From: Akkermansia muciniphila
GTDB lineage: Bacteria; Verrucomicrobiota; Verrucomicrobiia; Verrucomicrobiales; Akkermansiaceae
DNA length: 64,000 nt
Direction of reading: 5' to 3'
Assembly: GCF_018709685.1 (NCBI RefSeq)
Contig: NZ_JABDHQ010000009.1
Location: 62,001 to 126,000, forward strand
Position 1 is the first letter of the stretch. Each line of letters opens with the position of its first letter. Positions 57,792 to 64,000 of the stretch are shown here, piece after piece. The notes beneath the pieces are model-generated. The model was not told the origin of the DNA. It made no database searches and saw only the letters and a list, made by a program, of their open reading frames with translations. The translations under genes and the position numbers were made by a program.

Positions 57792-59729
57792 CTATAATTC
57801 ATAATAGGTGTAGCCGTTCAGTCCGGAACGGAACACTTCCAGGGCCCTCCGGCGTTCGGACGGGGAGATTTTCCCATCCGCCACGGCCTGTTCCGCAAAC
57901 GTGCGGAACTTGTTGATCAGCTCCTTGGGATCATACTCCACGTAGGAAAGGACGTCGGCCACCGTGTCCCCCTCCACCTCATGGGTATAAACGGGGCGGC
58001 CGCCTTCCAGGTGCACGCCCACCACGTTCGTATCCCCCAGCAGGTTGTGCAGGTCCCCCAGGGTCTCCTGATAGGCGCCCACCAGGAATACGCCGATGTA
58101 GTAATCGTCCTCCCCGGGCTTGATGGCGTGCAGGGGCAGCGCGGTAGCCACGTCCTCCCGGTCAATGAAATGGTCTATCTTCCCGTCGCAGTCGCAGGTA
58201 ATGTCCGCCAGCACGGCCTTGTTCGTGGGCCGTTCATTCAGGCGGTGCAGAGGCATCACGGGGAAAAGCTGGCGTATGGCCCAGGAATCCGGCAGGGACT
58301 GGAACAGGGAAAAATTGCCGTAATAAAAGTCCACCATGGAGCAGGAAAGCTCCCGGAGGTCTTCCGGAATGGTTTCCATCTCCGCCAGCATGCGGGAAAT
58401 GCGGCTCAGGATATGCCAGTAATAGGCCTCTCCCAGCCCGCGCTGCCGCAGGGTGGCGTTTCCGTAAAAGAACTGGGCGCGCAGCTGGTCCCGGTAATAG
58501 CAGGCGTCATTGTAGCACTCCTGCATGTTCTTCCTGGCCAGGGTCCGGTCCGTATCCGCAAAAGCCTTCAGCAGCTCCGGAGCATCCTCCGGCAAATCCG
58601 GGGGCGGTTCCTCGCCCGGCGCGCTGGTCACATCCAGCACGTTGAACACCAGCACGGAATAATACGCCACCACGGCGCGGCCGGACTCCGTCACCAGCGT
58701 GGGGTGGGGCACCTCGTACTTGGTGCACATGTCCCCCACCACCTCCACCACGTCACGGGCGAACTCCGCGATGGAATAGTTGCAGGAGGAATGGAAATTC
58801 GTCTTGGACCCGTCATAATCCACAGCCAGGCCCCCGCCCATGTCCAGCGTGCCCAGCGGCGCGCCTTCCTTCACCAGGTCCACGTAAATGCGGGCGGCCT
58901 CCGTCAACCCCTCGCGCACCACGGAAATATTCGGAATCTGGGACCCCTGGTGGTAATGGAGCAGCTTCAGGCAGTCCAGGGAATCCATCTGCTTCAGCTT
59001 GTCCACCACCTCCACCACCTGAGCGGCGTTCAGGCCAAAGACGGACTTGTCCCCCGCGGACTCCTGCCACAGGCCGGAACCCTTGGCCGCCAGCTTGATG
59101 CGCACGCCCAGATTGGGGCGGATGTCCATCTTCCGGGCGCGTTGCAGGACGGCGTCCAGCTCGGAAGGCATCTCCAGCACGATGAAAATATTCAGCCCCA
59201 TCTTCTGGGCCGTCAGCGCCAGGTCAATAAACTCGTCATCCTTGTAGCCGTTGCAGATCAGGTAGGCGTTGGGATTATGCATGTGCGCCATGGCCGCAAT
59301 CAGCTCCGGCTTGGAACCGGCTTCCAAGCCGTAATCATACTTGGTGCCGAACTCCGCAATCTCCTCCACCACCTGCCGCTGCTGGTTCACCTTGATGGGG
59401 TATACGCCCTGGTACTTGCCCTTGTAATCCGCCTCCTTGATCGCCTTGCGGAAGCTCTCGTTCAGCTCTGCAATACGGCTGCGCAGCAGGTCGCGGAAAC
59501 GGAACAGCACCGGAACGGTGGTGCCGCGCTCATTCAGGCCTTCCAGCAGGTCGCACAGGCTGATGTCCTTCTTCCCGCCGTCCTCGTCATTCAGGCGCAC
59601 GGTGACCTCCCCTTTCTTGTTAATCCGGAAATATCCGTTGCCCCAGTCGTCAATGCCGTACAAATCTGCGGAATCATGATGACTCCAGCCCCGGACTTTC
59701 TGCTTGATGCCTTCTTTGGATGCTGCCAT
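57792..59729 (-). CDS. speA: Biosynthetic arginine decarboxylase
   Basis: The 645-residue PLP enzyme makes agmatine from arginine, the first step to putrescine and spermidine. The start at 59729 (MAASKEGIKQ) was chosen over the Met at 59747 because homologues begin near there. The PLP Lys is in YPIKVNQQRQVVEEI (about residue 112). HYHQGSQIPN (about 258), DMGGGLAVDYDGSKTN (about 292) and VTESGRAVVAYYS are typical SpeA landmarks. It starts 23 bases downstream of the nspC stop, so both are in one operon. Confidence 0.96.
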   Translation of the reverse strand: MAASKEGIKQKVRGWSHHDSADLYGIDDWGNGYFRINKKGEVTVRLNDEDGGKKDISLCDLLEGLNERGTTVPVLFRFRDLLRSRIAELNESFRKAIKEADYKGKYQGVYPIKVNQQRQVVEEIAEFGTKYDYGLEAGSKPELIAAMAHMHNPNAYLICNGYKDDEFIDLALTAQKMGLNIFIVLEMPSELDAVLQRARKMDIRPNLGVRIKLAAKGSGLWQESAGDKSVFGLNAAQVVEVVDKLKQMDSLDCLKLLHYHQGSQIPNISVVREGLTEAARIYVDLVKEGAPLGTLDMGGGLAVDYDGSKTNFHSSCNYSIAEFARDVVEVVGDMCTKYEVPHPTLVTESGRAVVAYYSVLVFNVLDVTSAPGEEPPPDLPEDAPELLKAFADTDRTLARKNMQECYNDACYYRDQLRAQFFYGNATLRQRGLGEAYYWHILSRISRMLAEMETIPEDLRELSCSMVDFYYGNFSLFQSLPDSWAIRQLFPVMPLHRLNERPTNKAVLADITCDCDGKIDHFIDREDVATALPLHAIKPGEDDYYIGVFLVGAYQETLGDLHNLLGDTNVVGVHLEGGRPVYTHEVEGDTVADVLSYVEYDPKELINKFRTFAEQAVADGKISPSERRRALEVFRSGLNGYTYYEL

Positions 59730-59752
59730 GTCAATCTGTCTGGTCAAATGTT

Positions 59753-60955
59753 CTAGCCCAGGCGGGCCTCAAAATCTTCATAGGAAAAACGGCGTACCGT
59801 CTCCACGGAACCGTCCTTTTTCTGGATCGCAATATCCGGATGGCGCACGCCGTTGAAAAACGTCGTCTTCACCATCGTATAATGCGCCATGTCGTCAAAA
59901 ACAAGCTCGTCGCCCGCGGCGAGGGGTTCCGCAAAGGAATAATCCCCCAACCGGTCTCCCGCCAGGCAGGTGGGCGCCCCCAGGCGGTACGTATGCGCGC
60001 CTTCCCCGGCATTCCCCGCCAGGGCGTAGCTTTCCCCCTCCATCCGCACGGCGGGCTGCTGTCCGGAACGCAGGGAGGGGTCCTTTAAAATCTGGAACAC
60101 GTCCGGACGGTAGGGCATCTCCAGCGTATCCGGCATGTGGGCGGACGCGGAAACGTCCAGAATGGCGTGCTCCATCCCTTCCGAGAAAAAAACATCCAGC
60201 ACCCTGCACCGGAGCACCCCCGTATGAATGGCGGCGGCTTCCCCCGGTTCCAGCCACACGTCCACGCCGTAGCGCGCGCGGATGCCGCGGACAAGCTCCG
60301 CCAGCAGATTCCGGTCATAGCCGGGCTTGGTGATCCAGTGGCCGCCGCCCATATTCAGCCAGGTAATCTCCGGGCGGGACAGGATGTGGCCGAAGTGGCG
60401 CTCCACCGCGCCGAGCGTAGCCGCCAGGTCTTCCGCGCCCTGCTCGCACAGGGTATGGAAATGAAGGCCGGAAATTCCGGTCAAATCCGCCCCCTGCATC
60501 ACGTCCGGCGCAATGCCCAGGCGGGAGCCGGGCGCACAGGGATCATACAGGGGCGTATGCCCGGTGGAAAACCGGGGATTGACGCGCAGGCCGCACTTCA
60601 GCTCTCCGGAAAGAAAGCGGGGATGCCGCATCACCTCCTCCCGGAAACGGGCCCACTGCGTCAGGCTGTTGAAATCAAGGTGGCTGGAAATCTCCGCCAG
60701 CTCCGCCACCTCCTCCGGAGCATACGCCGGGGAATACGTCAGCACGTGTTTTCCGAACCTGCTCCGGGCCAGCCGGGCCTCCCACAGACCGGACGCGCAG
60801 CAGCCGTCCAGCAGGGGCTCCAGGACATCAAAACAGGGCCAGCAGGAAAAACCTTTCAAGGCCAGCACGATGCGGCACCCCGCAGCCTCCGCCACGTCCC
60901 TCAGGATAAGGGCGTTGCGTTCCAGGGCAGTCTGGCTGATGACGAAGGCGGACAT
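59753..60955 (-). CDS. nspC: Carboxynorspermidine/carboxyspermidine decarboxylase
   Basis: The 400-residue fold-type III PLP enzyme carries the Lys in IVLALKGFSCW (about residue 34). HFHTLCEQGAEDL (about 175) and WLNMGGGHWITKPGYD (about 217-232) are further marks, with a C-terminal Cys-type active loop. It decarboxylates carboxyspermidine or carboxynorspermidine in the alternative polyamine route. It is the upstream member of an operon with speA. The carboxyspermidine dehydrogenase partner is not in the window. Confidence 0.94.
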   Translation of the reverse strand: MSAFVISQTALERNALILRDVAEAAGCRIVLALKGFSCWPCFDVLEPLLDGCCASGLWEARLARSRFGKHVLTYSPAYAPEEVAELAEISSHLDFNSLTQWARFREEVMRHPRFLSGELKCGLRVNPRFSTGHTPLYDPCAPGSRLGIAPDVMQGADLTGISGLHFHTLCEQGAEDLAATLGAVERHFGHILSRPEITWLNMGGGHWITKPGYDRNLLAELVRGIRARYGVDVWLEPGEAAAIHTGVLRCRVLDVFFSEGMEHAILDVSASAHMPDTLEMPYRPDVFQILKDPSLRSGQQPAVRMEGESYALAGNAGEGAHTYRLGAPTCLAGDRLGDYSFAEPLAAGDELVFDDMAHYTMVKTTFFNGVRHPDIAIQKKDGSVETVRRFSYEDFEARLG

Positions 60956-61180
60956 AAAGCAACGACAACCTAAGCGATTCCCAACGATTTGCGAGTAAAA
61001 TTTGAGTAATCCCCCATCATACCTTCCGGGAGGCTCCCGCCGGGGTCTCCCGGTCCGGCAGAGCCCGCTCCCGCGATCAAACGGAAACGTTAAAAAACGC
61101 TACAAATCGCCTCTTCCTGCATTCTTTTCCTTGAAATGGGATGTGTTTTCCTCTTTTATAACGTAACCATTGCGATTGCC

Positions 61181-61927
61181 ATGACTAACATTCATCCCTT
61201 CACCACCGCAGCAGCCTGCCTCCTGACCGCCGGAGCAGCGCTCTTCACCAGCTCCTGCCAACCTACCTCTCCGCAGAGCTACGCCCGCCAATTCGCTACC
61301 GCCCAGAACGTCTCCGTACACGGGTATAACGGCCGTGAAACGCTGACCAGCAGGGTTTATGCCGACTGGGGCGGCATGCCGGCCAACGCGCGCCGCGCCA
61401 TGGAGGAATACATCAAGGGGGCTGAATGGAAGACGATGGACTACATCCGCCCGCAATACTTCATCCAGGTGGACCGCTCCTACTGGGCGCTCTGCATTGA
61501 CAATGACGGCAACCTCATCGGCATTGTTCCCTTCCGCAACGGCAGGGACGCCCGCAAGATGTCCGTCAACAACCACTTCAAGATGCTGGTCAACACCACG
61601 GACCAGGCCCCGGCCCTGGGCTATGCCATCCTGAAAAACCTGGCTTATGCGGACGGCCTGCGCGTCAGCACCCGCAAGGCTGACGGCCTGAACACGCCCG
61701 TCCCGGCGCCGCCCGCCGTGAAGGTGGTTGTTCCGCCCAAGGAAACCGCTCCGGCAGCTGGAGCCGCCAAGCCTGCGGCCGCTCCCGCCACGGAACCCGC
61801 CGCTACGGAAGAAACGCCTGCCGATGACGCAGACTCCACCGGCACGGAAGAAACGCCCGCTGCGGACAACGCTGCTGAAGACACCGACGCCACGGCGACG
61901 GATGACGCCGCTACGGACGACTTTTAA
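61181..61927 (+). CDS. Lipoprotein-like protein with acidic low-complexity C-terminus
   Basis: The 248-residue protein (start MTNIHPFTTAAACLLTA at 61181; the upstream Met at 61136 is less likely) has a signal sequence. It ends in a Ser-Ser-Cys that could be lipidated, though the match to the lipobox is weak. The conserved-looking domain covers about residues 30-165 (VHGYNGRETLTSRVYADWGG, YIRPQYFIQVDRSYWALCIDN). The last about 75 residues are Ala/Pro/Glu/Asp rich with repeated EETPA(A)D units and no aromatic residues, suggesting a disordered spacer. No family recognised. A terminator follows. Confidence 0.75.
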   Translation: MTNIHPFTTAAACLLTAGAALFTSSCQPTSPQSYARQFATAQNVSVHGYNGRETLTSRVYADWGGMPANARRAMEEYIKGAEWKTMDYIRPQYFIQVDRSYWALCIDNDGNLIGIVPFRNGRDARKMSVNNHFKMLVNTTDQAPALGYAILKNLAYADGLRVSTRKADGLNTPVPAPPAVKVVVPPKETAPAAGAAKPAAAPATEPAATEETPADDADSTGTEETPAADNAAEDTDATATDDAATDDF

Positions 61928-61970
61928 GATGCCTGCCCCTTCCGGGGACACCATCGCCACCATTTCCATC

Positions 61971-62002
61971 ACACCCCGCCGGCATGCACGGCGGGGTGTT
62001 TT
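61971..62002 (+). terminator. Terminator of the lipoprotein-like gene
   Basis: A perfect ten-base stem ACACCCCGCC/GGCGGGGTGT with a nine-base loop is followed by three T, 44 bases after the stop. The stem is strong; the T tract is short. Confidence 0.8.
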
Positions 62003-62445
62003 CTATCCCCGTTCTTCCGGAACAACGGCAAGTTTGCTGTTACTTTTAAACCATTCCCCATGGTGGGAAAGCCCTTGTAACCCTTGTGAACAGCCCGGTT
62101 CTGAAATGGTCTGCGCTTCCGTAAGTCGGGCTGGAAGAGGCTCACATCTCCGTTCATCCCGGCTTGCGGGAAAAACCACAGGAAAGGAAGACACTCTTCC
62201 GGTCTCAGCCTGCTGCCGCCAGCGGAGGAAACCCGGCCGCCGGGAAAGACGCAAAGACTCACTCACACGTTTATCCGCGGGGAACGGGCATCACTCGTCC
62301 CCCCCTTTACCAGCGCTCCGCACGGCGGAGACGACAAAAAGCCGGATGCCCTTCCAAAAACGGGACATCCCAATTCGCCACCTTTCACCGGAGGCACATT
62401 CGCCGGGACCTGGAGGAAAGGAACCGCAGACTCTGTGGCGGAATC
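62003..62445. other. Intergenic region between convergent genes, no supported feature
   Basis: Several short frames are open on both strands but none has a plausible start and composition. A segment at about 62222-62257 vaguely resembles part of a c-di-GMP (GEMM) riboswitch but lacks the 5' half and has no downstream gene on its strand. Nothing is called. Confidence 0.5.
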
Positions 62446-64000
62446 TCAATTCCCGGTCTTCTTCACCTGGTCCGGCCACGGAACGGAGCTTCCTTCCGGC
62501 GCGCCCAGCTCGTTGCCTTTCTTGTAAGTAGGCATCTGCGCCTTCCGCTCCCGGAGCAATTTACCCATGACGGCGGCCATTTCCTTCGTCTTACGCGGCT
62601 CCCTGGAAGCCAGGTTTTCCTTTTCGCCGATATCCTTCTTCAAATTATACAGCTCGAAGCTCTGGTTCAGGTGGCGGTAAATCAGCTTCCAATCCCCCTG
62701 GCGCAGCGCCGTGGAGGAAGTGTATTGCGGCGCCTGCCGGCTGCCTTCCCCCCAATTGTTCGGCTGGTGGAACAGAATGGGACGGTCCGCGGGGAACCGG
62801 GCTCCCTTGAGCAGCGGAACCAGGCTGAGGCCGTCCAGCTTCTGCGGAACCTTTGCGTTCCGGCATCCGGCTATATCCAGAAGGGTGGGGAAAAAGTCGT
62901 CAATGACCACCGGAACGGCGCACCGGGAACCGCCCTTGGTCACGCCCGGCCAGGAAACGATCATGGGCTCCCGGATGCCGCCCTCCATACAGGAGCCCTT
63001 GCCGAAGGAAAGGGGGTAATTGGCATCCTCATTGCCCAGCCTCCCGGAAATGGCCAGGCCGCCGTTGTCCGACATGAACACCAGCACCGTGTTCTTGTCC
63101 AGATTATGCTCCCGGAGGTACTTCATGATATCACCCAGGCTCTTGTCCATCCCCTCGATCAGCCCGGAATAATGCTTCTCCACCGGAGACCACTTGTGAC
63201 CGTCCGCCGGGTCCTTGTAGGCGTCCGCAAATCTCTTGTCATAAGCGCGCTCGTCCAGCGGGGAATGCAGGGCGTACTGGGCCATGTACAGGTAAAAGGG
63301 CTTGTCCGCCTCCTTGGGATTGGTCCTAATGGCCTCCAGGCGTTTGATGGCCTCCAGGGTCAGGGCCTCCGTCAGGAACACGTCGTCCTGGTAGTAATTA
63401 TTCTCATCCAGCCCGCGCACATGGTTGAACCCCTTCCCGTAATGCTTGGAACCGCGGTAATCCGCCGGGTGGCCGATCTCCGTGCCCGCGATATTGTAAT
63501 CAAACCCCATATTCAGCGGATTGGACCCCGGCGTTCCCTGGGTGCCGAAATGCGCCTTTCCGCAGTGCACGGTGACGTAGCCGCACTTCTTCAGCATCTC
63601 CGGCAGCGTGGCCGCCGTGACGAAGGGGCGCGTCATGTTATAACGCATGTCCTCCCCGGAAATGGGGCGTTTCGTCGTTCCCCTGGCGGGAACCCCTACG
63701 GGCTGGAGGCCGTTGAGGGCCCAGTCCGGCGGCTGAAGGCTCTTGCTGTTGCGGTCCGTCGTACCGTTCTGCTCCCGCACCCAGCACGTCACGCGGTGCC
63801 GCGCCGGATTCATGCCGGACATCAGGCTCACGCGGGAAGGCGTGCAGAGGGGGTGGGCGTACGCATCCGTAAACGTCATGCCCTGGGCGGCCAGCTTCTC
63901 CATGTTCGGCGTCCGGTAGCGCTTGTTCAGGAACGTCTTCTTCGGATTGCCCCGGCTGTCGGACCAGAACGGGTGGGACGTATCCTGCCAGCCCATGTCA
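62446..64000 (-). CDS. Sulfatase (formylglycine-dependent), partial at the right edge
   Basis: The open frame continues past the window end; the residues Asp-Met-Gly-Trp there are inside the usual N-terminal DDMGW metal-binding motif, so the Met at 63996 is not the start. The modification site CTPSRVSLMSG (Cys type) is seen about 50 residues in. Other marks are VHCGKAHFG, LVFMSDNGGLAISG and a C-terminal domain ending EGSSVPWPDQVKKTGN. It would remove sulfate from mucin or other glycans. A maturation radical-SAM enzyme is not in the window. About 518 residues are present. Confidence 0.93.
   Translation of the reverse strand, partial: DMGWQDTSHPFWSDSRGNPKKTFLNKRYRTPNMEKLAAQGMTFTDAYAHPLCTPSRVSLMSGMNPARHRVTCWVREQNGTTDRNSKSLQPPDWALNGLQPVGVPARGTTKRPISGEDMRYNMTRPFVTAATLPEMLKKCGYVTVHCGKAHFGTQGTPGSNPLNMGFDYNIAGTEIGHPADYRGSKHYGKGFNHVRGLDENNYYQDDVFLTEALTLEAIKRLEAIRTNPKEADKPFYLYMAQYALHSPLDERAYDKRFADAYKDPADGHKWSPVEKHYSGLIEGMDKSLGDIMKYLREHNLDKNTVLVFMSDNGGLAISGRLGNEDANYPLSFGKGSCMEGGIREPMIVSWPGVTKGGSRCAVPVVIDDFFPTLLDIAGCRNAKVPQKLDGLSLVPLLKGARFPADRPILFHQPNNWGEGSRQAPQYTSSTALRQGDWKLIYRHLNQSFELYNLKKDIGEKENLASREPRKTKEMAAVMGKLLRERKAQMPTYKKGNELGAPEGSSVPWPDQVKKTGN

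Noticed and set aside
62222-62257. GEMM/c-di-GMP riboswitch-like GACGCAAAGAC segment
   Set aside because: Only the 3' half-motif resembles the class, the 5' conserved half is missing, and no gene follows on that strand.

Overview
The window reads as chromosomal DNA of a mucin-degrading gut verrucomicrobium, most likely Akkermansia muciniphila or a close relative. The evidence is the combination of a dense set of secreted glycoside hydrolases (GH35, GH20, three GH2), a sulfatase, cytochrome bd oxidase, a cobamide salvage operon containing CbiR (a remodeling enzyme first characterised in A. muciniphila), and genes that almost uniformly start without a Shine-Dalgarno sequence. Assignment to species is inference from gene content; no database search was run.

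Layout. 1-2591: end of an unknown gene, a CHASE2-like membrane protein, a YwlE-type phosphatase and a cytoplasmic L,D-transpeptidase. 2646-5181: cydAB behind a clear sigma-70 type promoter. 5245-9149: sucA and sucB (2-oxoglutarate dehydrogenase E1 and E2; the E2 lacks a recognisable subunit-binding domain). 9237-9954: an HI0074/HI0073-type HEPN/nucleotidyltransferase pair whose nucleotidyltransferase is frameshifted. 10018-20579: lpdA, an amidohydrolase, a small outer-membrane barrel, GH35, an orphan family-5 solute-binding protein and a BtuB-like TonB receptor under a cobalamin riboswitch.

21097-27844 is a compact operon for late cobamide synthesis and remodeling: a CobD-CobQ fusion, cbiB, cobT, cobS, cbiR, cobU. 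Immediately downstream a second cobalamin riboswitch, with its own promoter, leads into a 1319-residue autotransporter. The two riboswitches therefore flank the operon and each controls an outer-membrane protein, which suggests that the autotransporter takes part in corrinoid capture or competition. This is the most interesting system in the window.

32278-34287 is a tRNA-Leu followed by an islet, AT-rich in its first part, with small orphan genes and a decayed reading frame. 34693-40595 holds a GntR-type regulator with a periplasmic-binding-protein-like domain, a SASA esterase, a PPi-type phosphofructokinase, a 1-kb apparently non-coding gap, a membrane protein and a small ABM monooxygenase. 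40692-43949 is a YcaC / ABM-membrane / YtcJ operon. 44362-56313 is the glycan-degradation block (GH20, rarA, three GH2). 56362-57730 is a solitary tyrosine recombinase divergent from an 80-residue small gene, with a perfect 18-bp palindrome between them. 57792-60955 is speA/nspC polyamine synthesis, followed by a low-complexity lipoprotein-like gene and a sulfatase that runs off the right edge.
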